Notes under the pieces: generated by a model | Databases searched by the model: none | What the model saw: only the letters and a program-made list of their open reading frames with translations | What the model was told of the DNA's origin: nothing | In this document: in pieces, positions 45,991 through 55,417 of the stretch | Position numbering within the stretch: position 1 is the first letter of the stretch | Layout: every line of letters starts with the position of its first letter | Translations under genes and position numbers: made by a program | NCBI GenBank assembly: GCA_036824505.1 | Contig: DAITAA010000001.1 | Span: 62,001 to 126,000, forward strand | Length of the DNA: 64,000 bases | Direction of reading: 5' to 3' | DNA from: SCUD01 sp036824505 | Lineage (GTDB): Bacteria; Pseudomonadota; Gammaproteobacteria; Steroidobacterales; Steroidobacteraceae

Positions 45991-46659
45991 ATGCAAACGA
46001 AGTTCATTCCGCTGCCGGGCTACGTGGAATATCCACCCGACGAAATGCTGAACCGCGCGCGCGACTTTGCGGAAGAAATGCATCGTCGGCGCACGGTTCG
46101 CGATTTTTCAAACCGGCCGGTGCCGCGCGCACTGATCGAGGACTGCCTGCGTGCCGCAGGCTCCGCGCCTTCCGGCGCCAACCAGCAGCCCTGGCGCTTC
46201 GTCGCCGTGTCGGATCCGGATATCAAGAGGCGTATTCGCGAGGCGGCCGAGGTCGAGGAACGGGAGTTCTACGCGCACCGTGCGCCGCCGGAATGGCTCG
46301 AAGTGCTGCAGCCGCTCGGCACGGATGCAAGCAAGCCGTTTCTCGAGACGGCACCGTGGCTGATCGGGGTATTCATCCGCCGCTTTGAGCGGCTGGCCGA
46401 CGGGACCAAGCAAAAGCACTACTACACGGATGAATCGGTAGGCCTCGCGACCGGTCTGCTGCTGGCCGCGGTCCATCACGCAGGGCTTGTGTCGCTCACG
46501 CACACGCCGAGCCCGATGAAATTTCTCAACAGGATTCTCGGGCGACCGGCCGACCTCGAGCGGCCATTCCTGCTGCTGGTCGTCGGCTACCCGGCAGGCG
46601 GCGCGCTGGTTCCGGATATCCACCGCAAACCGCTTGGCGAAATCGCCAGCTTCGTCTGA
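45991..46659 (+). CDS. Nitroreductase family protein
   Basis: 222-aa FMN-dependent oxidoreductase. The FMN phosphate-binding arginines are in HRRRTVRDFSNRPVP near residue 32; SAPSGANQQPW near 62 and GLATGLLLAAVHHAGL near 152 are family hallmarks; GYPAGG occurs near the C-terminus. Convergent with the acetyl-CoA hydrolase. Substrate unknown. Confidence 0.92.
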   Translation: MQTKFIPLPGYVEYPPDEMLNRARDFAEEMHRRRTVRDFSNRPVPRALIEDCLRAAGSAPSGANQQPWRFVAVSDPDIKRRIREAAEVEEREFYAHRAPPEWLEVLQPLGTDASKPFLETAPWLIGVFIRRFERLADGTKQKHYYTDESVGLATGLLLAAVHHAGLVSLTHTPSPMKFLNRILGRPADLERPFLLLVVGYPAGGALVPDIHRKPLGEIASFV

Positions 46660-46668
46660 TTGAAATGC

Positions 46669-48567
46669 TCATCGTCGCGCGAGCGCCGCCGCGACGAGCC
46701 GGCGCCAGAAGCGTTCGCGCAGCCCATGTGGCGCGGCCAGATTCATGCGGGCGAGCATTGGCGCATGCGCGGGATTGCGTGACATCGGCCGCAACAACTG
46801 CGCGAACAACGCGACTCTGCCCGGCCAGGCGGCCGTTCTCGCCTTCAGCCGCCTGAGCGAACGGCTCAGCACAATTTCTTCCGGGCTCAGGTCGCCGCCG
46901 AACGGCAGCTCGCCGAACAGGCCGGCGGCGCGATGCGGCGCAAGCGCCCGTTCGAGCGCTTCAGGAAAGTTGTTACGATGCTGGTCGCGGATCCGGTGGC
47001 TCGCGGGCAACTTGCCGGCGCGCTGCGCTTCGGCGAGCAACGCGGGCTGAAAGCGCGAGTCGGTGATCTCCAGCATGCCCGCCGCGACTTCGGCATCGCT
47101 CTTCCAGCGCAGATCCGCGACGCCATATTCCGTGATGCAGACATCGCGCAGGTGACGCGGAATCGTCGCGTGGCCGTAGTTGAACCGGACATTCGACTCG
47201 ATCCGGCCGCCGCTCTCGCGCGTCGCGCGCAAGGCGATCAGCGAGCGGCCCCCGGGCAACGCAAATGCCTGCGCGACGAAGTTGTACTGGCCGCCGACGC
47301 CGCTGACGACCCGCCCGTCCGCGAGACCGTCGGAAACGATTGCGCCGCCGAGCGTCGCCATCATCGCTGAATTGATGAATCGCGCGTGCTGGCGCTGCTT
47401 CACTTTCAGTTCCCGGCCCGGCCCACCCAGCTCGTTGGTGAAACTGACGGCCATCATCAGGAACTGCGCGCGCTCGGCGTCCGGCATCGCGCGCAATTCC
47501 TCGTAGAAGGCCTTCGGTCCCAGCAGGAAGGCAGCGTGCAGCAGCGCGCCATCGGGCTCGACGCGGCGCTTCAGGATGCCGGCCCGGTACAGGTCCAGGA
47601 ACCCGTCCACGAACATCTCGGTCAAGCCGTAGAGTCCCTGCTCGAACGGCGCGTCGCCGCCAATTGCGGCGCGCTCCGTTGCGAAGCGTGCGCCGAGCCC
47701 TGTGTCGTCGAGCACCTTGTGCCACAAAAAGTTGCGCTGGTGACGCAGCATCAGCGCATAGACGATGGCATCACCGAGCTCGCCGATGCCGATCTGCAGG
47801 GTGCCGCCGTCGCGCACCAGCATGCTGGCCGACAGCGCGATCATGTGATCGGCAGTGGCGATCGGCAGGTTGGGCGGACTGAACAGCTCGTGATAGCCGC
47901 GCGGGTCGTCGACGACGAAGTCGAAGGCGGATTCCGGCACGATCGCATCGCCGAACATGAATGGCATGCGGTCATTCACCTGTCCGATCACGGCGATGGC
48001 CTCGCCGGCGCGACGTCGCGCTTCGAGCATCGGCAGCAGGTCCACGGTGACGTCGGGATTCGATCCGAGACTGATGCTCGCGCCTTCGGGCGCCACGCGG
48101 CGCGCGACCTGTTGCGTGAGGACATTGGCGCCGGCAGCGGACACCGCACGGGCAACATGCGTGTAATCGATGCTCGCGTAGGACTGCTGCGCCAGCGGCG
48201 ACGAGAGGTAGGCGCCCGGTTCCATGAAGAATTCGTGGACCTCGATGTTCGCGGGCAGAGCGCCGGCCATCAGCGGTGCAATCCAGACGGGATCCGGCAT
48301 GTCGCCGAAGATGCGCATGGCCATCGGTTCGATGAGCCGCCGCTCCAGTTCGCTGCGGGCGTGTGGTCTGCGCAACGTGAGGCCGGTCAGGATGGACAGG
48401 CTGATCGACGGATCGGCCGCGGCGCGCCGGTAGAACTCGTTGACGAGTGCCGTCGGCTTTCCCGCCGCAATCGGCGCGCACAGCACGATGCGCTTGCCGA
48501 TGCGCGAAAGCGTCTGTTCGACGCAGCTCTGCAGGTCGGGAAATATCTGTGGCTTGCCGGCGCCCAT
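46669..48567 (-). CDS. Acetyl-CoA hydrolase/transferase family protein
   Basis: 632-aa protein of CoA-transferase family I. The N-terminal domain (about 1-220) and AcCoA_hydro_C domain (about 300-520) are present, with GLADGRVVSGVGGQYNF near 425 and AVADL-type EYGVADLRWKSD near 495. Unusual for the family is a C-terminal extension of about 90 residues that is Arg/Ala-rich. Reaction (hydrolysis or CoA transfer) cannot be decided. Confidence 0.9.
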   Translation of the reverse strand: MGAGKPQIFPDLQSCVEQTLSRIGKRIVLCAPIAAGKPTALVNEFYRRAAADPSISLSILTGLTLRRPHARSELERRLIEPMAMRIFGDMPDPVWIAPLMAGALPANIEVHEFFMEPGAYLSSPLAQQSYASIDYTHVARAVSAAGANVLTQQVARRVAPEGASISLGSNPDVTVDLLPMLEARRRAGEAIAVIGQVNDRMPFMFGDAIVPESAFDFVVDDPRGYHELFSPPNLPIATADHMIALSASMLVRDGGTLQIGIGELGDAIVYALMLRHQRNFLWHKVLDDTGLGARFATERAAIGGDAPFEQGLYGLTEMFVDGFLDLYRAGILKRRVEPDGALLHAAFLLGPKAFYEELRAMPDAERAQFLMMAVSFTNELGGPGRELKVKQRQHARFINSAMMATLGGAIVSDGLADGRVVSGVGGQYNFVAQAFALPGGRSLIALRATRESGGRIESNVRFNYGHATIPRHLRDVCITEYGVADLRWKSDAEVAAGMLEITDSRFQPALLAEAQRAGKLPASHRIRDQHRNNFPEALERALAPHRAAGLFGELPFGGDLSPEEIVLSRSLRRLKARTAAWPGRVALFAQLLRPMSRNPAHAPMLARMNLAAPHGLRERFWRRLVAAALARR

Positions 48568-48621
48568 CGGCAGGACTCTAGCGCAAATGCCCGCCTGCGC
48601 GGCCGGCGGGACGCCGCAGCG

Positions 48622-49203
48622 TCAAGGGCTCGCCGCGACGGTCGCGGGCCGCAGCCTGAGGTCGAAATCAACGTCCACGGGGTTGCCAATCCATGCCGTT
48701 GACGCCCACTCACCCTGACCAACGCCGAACTCGAGCCGCTGCACCGTCGAACTGCCCTTCATGCGCAGCTCTGACGACGACGGCTCGAGTTCGAAACGCA
48801 CGACGAGCGGTTTGGTCACGCCGCGCAACGTGAGCATCCCGGAAGCGACCCAGGCCTTGCCGTCGCGCTTGAAACCCGCTGCGTGATACTCGGCCCTGGG
48901 GAACTGCGCGACCGAGAAGAAATCGGCTCCGTGCAGCACTTCATCGCGATCCGCATCGGCTGTGTCCGCAGACCGCATCGTGATCGTGACGTCGAGGCGC
49001 GCATTCGCGGGTAGCAAAGAGTCGAAGTCGAGCCGCACCGCGAATTCCCTGAAGTGGCCCTGAAAGCGCGCCCCCGCCTGGGTCGCGACGAAATCAAGCG
49101 TCCCGGAATTCTGGTCCGCCTGCCAGGCTTCGGCCTTGGCTGCGGTGCAGGCGAGACAGGCGAGGAGCGCCAGGGCGGCGCGCAGTGTCAGCGAGGGCGC
49201 CAC
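48622..49203 (-). CDS. YceI family periplasmic protein
   Basis: 193-aa protein with a signal peptide (cleavage about residue 24). The YceI lipocalin-like barrel shows SGTLDFVATQAG and a C-terminal VGQGEWAS. It binds isoprenoid quinone-like lipids in the family. GTG start; it overlaps the cytochrome b561 gene by 16 bases, and the two are typical partners. Confidence 0.92.
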   Translation of the reverse strand: MAPSLTLRAALALLACLACTAAKAEAWQADQNSGTLDFVATQAGARFQGHFREFAVRLDFDSLLPANARLDVTITMRSADTADADRDEVLHGADFFSVAQFPRAEYHAAGFKRDGKAWVASGMLTLRGVTKPLVVRFELEPSSSELRMKGSSTVQRLEFGVGQGEWASTAWIGNPVDVDFDLRLRPATVAASP

Positions 49204-49736
49204 GGCAGCATCCGGAACATCAGTCCGTCGCGATCGAGAAACTGGTGCTTCAGTGCGCCGGCCACATGCAGGCCGGCAAATGCAATGAGGATTTTCGAAA
49301 GCGTTTCGTGAACCTCGTGCAGAAGTCTCTTCAGCGCCGGATCCGGCGCAACCAGGTCGGGTAACTGCACGAGGCCGAACCAGCTGACCGGATAGTTGGA
49401 CGCCGAGGACATCATCCAGCCGGTCAGCGGCATCGCGAACAGCAATGTATAGAGTGCCGCGTGGGAAATGCGCGCGGCAACAGCCTGCCAGCGCGACATG
49501 GGCGGCAGCGGCGGTGGGCGCTCAACAAGGCGCCAGCACAGGCGCAGGATCGCGAGCGAAAGGATCGTGATGCCGACCGACTTGTGCCGTGCCAGGGTAA
49601 TCAGCTTTTCCAGGCCGTTTGGCAGGTCATCAGCGATCGAGGCGAGCGTAAACTGGACGATCAGCAGCCCCACGATCACCCAGTGCAGCGTCTGGGCGAC
49701 CGAACCATATCGCGCAGGGGTCTGTTGCACTGGCAT
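49188..49736 (-). CDS. Cytochrome b561
   Basis: 182-aa inner-membrane di-haem cytochrome with four membrane spans. Haem-ligand histidines: one in QTLHWVIVGLL near residue 17, one in ARHKSVG near 48, and later HEVHETLSK and LHVAGALKHQF near 140-165. Start chosen where homology begins. It may pass electrons to or from quinone, with YceI as the lipid-binding partner. Confidence 0.93.
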   Translation of the reverse strand: MPVQQTPARYGSVAQTLHWVIVGLLIVQFTLASIADDLPNGLEKLITLARHKSVGITILSLAILRLCWRLVERPPPLPPMSRWQAVAARISHAALYTLLFAMPLTGWMMSSASNYPVSWFGLVQLPDLVAPDPALKRLLHEVHETLSKILIAFAGLHVAGALKHQFLDRDGLMFRMLPWRPR

Positions 49737-49757
49737 CAGGTCTTGGAGAATAGCCGA

Positions 49758-50441
49758 ATGCGTAAGTTCCTGATCGCGCTGGCTGCGCTCACCTGCAGTT
49801 GTGCACAGCCGCCCAGGCCGGGCCCGCCGGCACCGCCGGTCGCCCCGGTTGCGGCGCCCGCGGGGCCTTACCACGGCTACGAAATCGTCTCATCGAGGGT
49901 CGAGCTGCGCGTCTATCGGGACGGCCCGATGGCTTCGCTCGGGCACAACCACCTGATCACATCGGATGCGCTCACCGGCACCATCCAGCTGCGTGAACCG
50001 GCCCGCGACAGCACTTTCAGCTTCGAACTGCCACTGGCCTCGCTGGTCGTCGACGATCCGGCCGCCCGGTCAACGGCCGGTCCCGATTTCGCGAAGGAAG
50101 TGCCGCAGGCCGATCGCGATGCGACCCGACGCAACATGCTGGGAGCGGCGCTGCTCGACGCCGAACGCCAGCCGGTCATGCGCCTGACGGCGCAGAGTCT
50201 GGAGGGCGGGCCCGTTGAATACATTGCCGAGGTCCGCGTCGGCCTGCGTGGCGAGGAGCGCATCGTCAGCGTGCCGTTATCCGTGCAGGTCGACGGCGAT
50301 CGGCTCAGTGCGCATGCGGGCTTCAAGCTACATCATGCGGATCTCGGGCTCACGCCTTTCACGGTGGCGTTCGGTGCGCTGCGGGTGCGCGACGATTTCG
50401 ACGTGGATTGCAGCCTCGAAGCGAAGCGCAATCCGCCCTAA
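49758..50441 (+). CDS. YceI-like lipoprotein
   Basis: 227-aa protein with an N-terminal lipoprotein-like signal (lipid-attachment Cys probably in LTCSC, residues 12-16), a Pro-rich linker, then a YceI-like domain with RVYRDGPMASLGHNHLI near 56-72. The conserved GHNH sits where family members bind ligand. It is divergent from the cytochrome b561/YceI pair, 21 bases away, and convergent with the S46 peptidase. Confidence 0.83.
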   Translation: MRKFLIALAALTCSCAQPPRPGPPAPPVAPVAAPAGPYHGYEIVSSRVELRVYRDGPMASLGHNHLITSDALTGTIQLREPARDSTFSFELPLASLVVDDPAARSTAGPDFAKEVPQADRDATRRNMLGAALLDAERQPVMRLTAQSLEGGPVEYIAEVRVGLRGEERIVSVPLSVQVDGDRLSAHAGFKLHHADLGLTPFTVAFGALRVRDDFDVDCSLEAKRNPP

Positions 50442-52507
50442 CGCGCGTCGATTTCGTCGAGCAAGGCTTTGCCGTCGTAAACCTTTTCGAGCGCGGTGCG
50501 GATGAACGCCGGGTGCACGCCGATGGTCCGGTTCATCCGATCGTCGAACCAATAGCTGCCTGCGATCGAATGGATGTTGCCGTCGAAGGCGAGTCCGACG
50601 ATTTCACCAGCCGTGTTGATCATCGGGCTGCCGGAATTGCCCCCGACGATGTCGTTGTTGGTCGTGAAATTCGCCCGCGTTTTCATATCCAGGCGATCTT
50701 TCGCGGCGAGCCAGCGGTCCGGAATCCTGAATGGCACCTGGCCGGTCGCGCGTTCGAAGGCGCGGCCCAGTTCGGTCCAGGGCCGCACGTCCTCACCTTT
50801 TTCCTTCCAGCCCATCATCGCGCCGTAGGACAGTCGCAGCGTGAAGGTCGCATCCGGATAGGTGCTGGTGCCATAGACGGCGAAGCGTGCCTTCGCGATC
50901 GCCTGCTGGCCGCGCTCCACGGGTCCCTGCACCTGCTCCTCGAAGCGTTTGCGCAGTTCACGAGCCACGGGATCAACGGCGATGGCGAGCCGGATCATCG
51001 GGTCCTGGCTCGCGTCGATCGCGCCCTGACCGCCTTCGAGAAGTGCCATGCGCACCGCCGGGTCCGCGAGCCTGCTCTGGCGGACGAGCGTGCTGGCGAG
51101 CATGTCCGGCGAGTCATTGCCGAGGATCCTGCGCACCAGCGGGTCATCCGGCCCGAGCCACTCGCGCATGCGCTCGAGCGCGAACGATAGCCGCAGGACC
51201 TCGAAGTCCGGATAGATCGGTATGGGGGCCTGCAGGTTCTGCTGCAATGCCGGCAGGCGCGCATCGGTGTATTCCGCGAAGCGCAATTCGTTGGGCTTGG
51301 AGCGTTCCGCGGCCGCGCGCACGAGGTCGCGCGCGTAGGGGAACAGCGTGCTGTTGAAGCCGGCGCCCCCCTCGATGAAGGTATAGGGCACGAGCATGTC
51401 GCGCCAGGTGCGCTGCGCAGCCTCGATGTCCTGCCAGGCGCCGGCCGAGGATGCGAGCGCTGGACTCGCGGCGACCGCTTCGCGCAGTGATTTCTCGCGC
51501 GCGGCTGCCGACTCCATCAGTGCGGGGTCCAGCAATGCGTCGAATTGCTTGCGGCGCACCTTGATCGAGTTCTCGACGGTATTCAGGAAGGCTTCCGTCG
51601 TGCGTTGCGCCTCGGGACCGGATTTCGCGTACTGCAGCACGCGCCCGCGCAGTTCAGAGAATCGCATCAGCCAGAACGGCATGAAAGTCGTGCGCTGCGT
51701 TTCGAGCTGCGTGGCGGTCAGCAGCCGTTCGGTGGTGCCCGGATGACCGGAAATGAAGACGGGATCGCCCGGATCGGCGCCGTCCCAGTCAAAGCGCAGG
51801 TGATTCGGGGTTTTCGCCGGCTTGCCATTCTCGTAGGCGCGCAGGATCGACATGTCCAGGCACCAGCGCGGGAACTGGAAGTTGTCAGGATCGCCGCCGA
51901 AGGCGGCAATATCACGATCCGGCGCAAATACCAGGCGCACGTCTTCATAGCGCTTGTATTTGTAGAGCCAGTACTGGCCGCCCTGGTAGAGCGTCACGCG
52001 TTCGCACTTCAGCGGACCACCCCTCGATTTCTTCGAAGCCTGCTCGCAGGCCTGCTCGAGTTCCGTGAGTACCTTCCGCCGCGCGGCAACGACTTCGCTG
52101 TCGGCAATGCCGGCGATCGCCGCAGCGACTTTTGTCGTCACATCCTCGGTGCCGACCAGCACTGACACGGCATCCTCCTCGCAGCGCAGTTCCCGCTGAC
52201 GGCTCGTCGCCAGGAACCCGGGTGCCGAGAGGTCATGCTCGGGAGTCGAGTGCCGCGCAATGCAGTCCTCGGCGCAATGATGATTGGTCAGGATCAGGCC
52301 TTCGGAGGAAATGAACGAGCCGGTGCAGCCGGTCTCGAGCCGGACCGTGGCGCCCTGTACCCGGTCGAGCCAGGCCTCATTGAGAGTCGCTCCGTACCTG
52401 GAGGCGATGGCGGTGCGCGGCGGGTTGTCGAAGGTCCACATGCCCTCATCGGCAGCGGCAGACAGCGACACCATCGCGGCTGTTGCCGCAAGTACAAGAC
52501 GCATCAT
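50438..52507 (-). CDS. S46 family dipeptidyl peptidase
   Basis: 689-aa exported serine peptidase of the DPP7/DPP11 type. Signal peptide to about residue 19. Catalytic triad: His in LTNHHCAE near 76, Asp in AAFGGDPDNFQFP near 207 and Ser in GGNSGSPMIN near 623. The helical domain lies between. The family cuts dipeptides from oligopeptides in the periplasm. Coupled to the triple TonB-domain gene upstream (overlap four bases). Confidence 0.95.
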   Translation of the reverse strand: MMRLVLAATAAMVSLSAAADEGMWTFDNPPRTAIASRYGATLNEAWLDRVQGATVRLETGCTGSFISSEGLILTNHHCAEDCIARHSTPEHDLSAPGFLATSRQRELRCEEDAVSVLVGTEDVTTKVAAAIAGIADSEVVAARRKVLTELEQACEQASKKSRGGPLKCERVTLYQGGQYWLYKYKRYEDVRLVFAPDRDIAAFGGDPDNFQFPRWCLDMSILRAYENGKPAKTPNHLRFDWDGADPGDPVFISGHPGTTERLLTATQLETQRTTFMPFWLMRFSELRGRVLQYAKSGPEAQRTTEAFLNTVENSIKVRRKQFDALLDPALMESAAAREKSLREAVAASPALASSAGAWQDIEAAQRTWRDMLVPYTFIEGGAGFNSTLFPYARDLVRAAAERSKPNELRFAEYTDARLPALQQNLQAPIPIYPDFEVLRLSFALERMREWLGPDDPLVRRILGNDSPDMLASTLVRQSRLADPAVRMALLEGGQGAIDASQDPMIRLAIAVDPVARELRKRFEEQVQGPVERGQQAIAKARFAVYGTSTYPDATFTLRLSYGAMMGWKEKGEDVRPWTELGRAFERATGQVPFRIPDRWLAAKDRLDMKTRANFTTNNDIVGGNSGSPMINTAGEIVGLAFDGNIHSIAGSYWFDDRMNRTIGVHPAFIRTALEKVYDGKALLDEIDAR

Positions 52508-53601
52508 CCGGAACTCCCGTGTAACTGCATGGCCGCCGGCTGGCGGCTACAGGCCAATGGTACCGGTTGCTGCACCGGTCTGGACAGGCCGAGCAACTGG
52601 TTGGCGCGGACGGCGGGCCGTTCATCGTGTCCGGAGACTGCCGGCGGCGGGCGGCCCTGTTTGGGCTGCCTGAGATCCGGTGTGAGTGACCCCGGGCAGC
52701 TGGCCTGGTCGGGATCGAAGAACAATGTCAGGAGCGCAGTTGCGGCGACCGGCTGGCCGTCCCGATAGGCGGGTGTCATGCGCGAGGCCCTGGCGATCGC
52801 AAGCGCCGAGCTGTCGAACAGCCTCTTTGGCTCGGAGTACAGGATGCGTGCGCGCCGGATCGCGCCGCTTGCGTCGGTCTCGACCTCCAGGCTGACCTCG
52901 CCGGTCTGCCGTCGCTTGCAGGCTTCCATCGGGAAGCGCCCGCTCGCGAGCATGATCGGCGGCACCTCGCCAAGCGTGGAGTCCGGCAGCCGGAACTCGA
53001 ATCGGCGCTTCAGGCGGCGCACCGGACCGGGCTGCGGTGGAAAGCGCCAGGAGCCGATCGCCGCGAGCGGCGCCGCTTCGAATTCACCGCGCGGCATCGC
53101 TGTGATGACCCGCGGGTGCAGGATGCTGCCGTCGTCCGCAAGTTCGAACTCAACTTCGGCATAGCCCTCGATGCGTTCGGCGAGCAGCTGCGTCGGATAA
53201 ACGGGATCGGCCCTGTCGTTGCTTGCAACCGGCTGGTCGGTCGCGTCCACTTTGTCCACCAGTGCAAATCGCACGCGCGTCAACAGGCGGCATTCGACCG
53301 CCGTTTCACCCTGGCGCGCGGGTTCGAAGCGCCAGCGGCGCACACTGGCCACGGCGGCTTGCTCGAAATAGCCAGGCGGGTCGGCGTGCAGGACCTTGAC
53401 CCAGCCCACGCCGCCGTCGCGCAGGATGGTGAGCGCGATCTCGACCGAGCCCTCGACACCGATCTCGCGCACCGCCGCCGGGTAGGCAGGCGCCTCGCGC
53501 GCGAGGGCAACGGGTGGCGTAAGACCTGCCTGGTCGCAAGGCGGCCAGGCGAGCGCCACCGGTGCGGCGAGCATGAGCATCGCGGGCAGCAGCCGTTTCA
53601 T
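52504..53601 (-). CDS. Periplasmic protein with three TonB C-terminal-like domains
   Basis: 365-aa exported protein with a signal peptide (about 1-18, LAWPP). Three successive TonB C-terminal-like units occur: around PAYPAAVREIGVEGSVEI (about 38-96), PVYPTQLLAERIEGYAEVEF (about 132-193) and FPMEACKRRQTGEVSLEVE (about 222-300). It lacks the usual TonB membrane anchor and Pro-rich linker, though a Pro/Gln-rich tail follows. Function beyond that is unknown. Confidence 0.85.
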   Translation of the reverse strand: MKRLLPAMLMLAAPVALAWPPCDQAGLTPPVALAREAPAYPAAVREIGVEGSVEIALTILRDGGVGWVKVLHADPPGYFEQAAVASVRRWRFEPARQGETAVECRLLTRVRFALVDKVDATDQPVASNDRADPVYPTQLLAERIEGYAEVEFELADDGSILHPRVITAMPRGEFEAAPLAAIGSWRFPPQPGPVRRLKRRFEFRLPDSTLGEVPPIMLASGRFPMEACKRRQTGEVSLEVETDASGAIRRARILYSEPKRLFDSSALAIARASRMTPAYRDGQPVAATALLTLFFDPDQASCPGSLTPDLRQPKQGRPPPAVSGHDERPAVRANQLLGLSRPVQQPVPLACSRQPAAMQLHGSSG

Positions 53602-54314
53602 TCCGCGGTCGTGAGCAGGAGTTGCGTGCCTTCCGGCGCGATGAGGAGGCCATGCTGCGACGGGTCCAGCCTGCCCGGCGGGCGCGCAATTTCGACGCCC
53701 CTGTCCGCGAGCGCGCCGATGCGCACAGACATCGCCGGGTCCGTGAACAGGAGTGTGGGGCGGGAGAGCGTGCCCTTGCTGACCAGCGCGACATCCAGCG
53801 AATCGCTGGTCAGTCCGATGTGCGGGAATGGCTGATCGCTTTCTTCGGCAGGTACGAATCCCAGCTTTTCCCAGAAGCTTTCGGCTGCCTTGACGTCGGC
53901 CACCGGGAGCACGATTTCCTCGAACCAGCCGAGGCGGGAAGATTCACCGGGTCCGCGTTGTGATGGCGAGTAGGTGCGTGCCTCCAGCAGCCGGATCAAC
54001 TGGCCGCCCGGAGCCGCAAATGTCGCTTCATTGAACACGTCGCCGCCAAGTCTGCGGTGCAGTATCTCGATGCCGAGATCTTCCAGTTTGTGGAGGTGCT
54101 CATAAAGGTCCGGTAACACGAATGACAGCAGCAGCGATTGCTGCAGTTCGCGCTGATGCAGGCCGATGCCAAGGCGCCCGTCGGTGACGACGCCGTAAGG
54201 ATAAGTCCAGGCTTCCCCGGTCGAGGCCTGCGAGAAACCGAGCTGTTCATAGAAGTCCAGCGATGCCAGCACGTCGGGTGCTTGCACGCTGATTTCAAGG
54301 AAGCGGCCGATCAT
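53598..54314 (-). CDS. VOC (glyoxalase-like) family protein
   Basis: 238-aa protein with two VOC half-units, about 3-115 (FLEISVQAPDVLASLDFYEQ) and 127-235 (IVLPVADVKAAESFWEKLGF). The pseudo-repeat is typical of glyoxalase/extradiol dioxygenase-like proteins. Metal ligands cannot be fixed with certainty. Start overlaps the hemH stop. Confidence 0.85.
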   Translation of the reverse strand: MIGRFLEISVQAPDVLASLDFYEQLGFSQASTGEAWTYPYGVVTDGRLGIGLHQRELQQSLLLSFVLPDLYEHLHKLEDLGIEILHRRLGGDVFNEATFAAPGGQLIRLLEARTYSPSQRGPGESSRLGWFEEIVLPVADVKAAESFWEKLGFVPAEESDQPFPHIGLTSDSLDVALVSKGTLSRPTLLFTDPAMSVRIGALADRGVEIARPPGRLDPSQHGLLIAPEGTQLLLTTAE

Positions 54315-55312
54315 GACGCGGCTCTCATTGAAGTGCGGGAAAGCGCGGTGGCAACGATCCGGGCTAGGCATTCGACATGGCTCGGGGAATCGTTGAGCGC
54401 CGGGACGTAATCAAAGGACAGGCCCCCCGCCTCGAGAAAACTGTCGCGGCCGCGGATGGCGATCTCTTCCAGCGTTTCCAGGCAATCGACCGCAAAACCC
54501 GGGCAGCAGACGACAATGCGCCTGGCGCCCTGCATCGCGAGTTCTGCCAGACGGTCCTCGGTGTATGGCTTGAGCCAGGCGGCGCCGCCAACCCGCGACT
54601 GGTACGCGACCGACCAGGCATCCTTCGGCAACGCGAGCCGTGTCGCCAGGAGTTGCGCGGTCGCCTGGCATTGCTTCTGGTAAGGATCGCCCGCGTCGAC
54701 GTAGCGTTGCGGCAGGCCGTGGAACGATAACAGCAGTTGCACACCAGCCCCGAAATCGGCGATGTGCCCGGCGAGGGACTCCGCGAGCGCCGCGATGTAG
54801 CCCGCATCGTCATGGTAATCGTCCACACGCAGCATCTCGGGTCGCCATTGGAGCCGGCTGAGCGCGGCCTCAACACGATCGGTTACCGACGCTGTCGTCG
54901 TTGCCGAATACTGCGGGTACAGCGGCAGCACAAGGAGCTGCTGCACACCGCCTGCGCGCAATTTCTCGATTGCTGAGGCGATCGACGGGTTTCCATAGGT
55001 CATCCCGACCTCGACCATCGCCGGCTGGGACAGGAGGGATGCGAGCCGTGGGGCGAGCGCATCGGCGAGTGCCTGCGTATAGACGAGCAATGGCGATCCC
55101 GACCCGGTCCAGACCTCGCGATAAGCGCGGGCGCTGCGCTGCGGGCGGATGCGGAGTATCACGCCGTAAAGCAGCGGGAGCCACAGCACGCGTGGCAGGT
55201 CGACGACGCGTCGATCCGACAGGAACTCGGCGAGAAACCGCCGCACGGCTTCGGTTGTCGGCGCATCCGGCGTGCCGAGATTGGCGACGAGCACGCCTGT
55301 CTTGCCGGTCAT
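54311..55312 (-). CDS. hemH: Ferrochelatase
   Basis: 333-aa enzyme that inserts Fe2+ into protoporphyrin IX. LVANLGTPDAPTT at the N-terminus, VLPLYPQYSATTTAS near 127-141, LSFHGLPQRYVDAGDPY with the iron-binding His near 192, and VCCPGFAVDCLETLEEI near 265. An ATG six codons earlier (55330) is an alternative. Overlaps the VOC gene. Confidence 0.96.
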   Translation of the reverse strand: MTGKTGVLVANLGTPDAPTTEAVRRFLAEFLSDRRVVDLPRVLWLPLLYGVILRIRPQRSARAYREVWTGSGSPLLVYTQALADALAPRLASLLSQPAMVEVGMTYGNPSIASAIEKLRAGGVQQLLVLPLYPQYSATTTASVTDRVEAALSRLQWRPEMLRVDDYHDDAGYIAALAESLAGHIADFGAGVQLLLSFHGLPQRYVDAGDPYQKQCQATAQLLATRLALPKDAWSVAYQSRVGGAAWLKPYTEDRLAELAMQGARRIVVCCPGFAVDCLETLEEIAIRGRDSFLEAGGLSFDYVPALNDSPSHVECLARIVATALSRTSMRAAS

Positions 55313-55361
55313 GACCTGACAATACCGCATGCCCGCTTGTCCGCGAAGCTCAATGCAGTAC

Positions 55362-55399
55362 GCAAAAGAAAGCGGCCGGGAATCCGCTTCCCGGCCGCT
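55362..55399 (-). terminator. Rho-independent terminator of the beta-barrel gene
   Basis: A perfect 12-bp stem (55371-55382 with 55388-55399, loop of five) is followed on the minus strand by TTCTTTTG. It starts 18 bases after the stop of the outer-membrane protein gene. Confidence 0.85.
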
Positions 55400-55417
55400 G
55401 CATGGACGAAGGACTTC

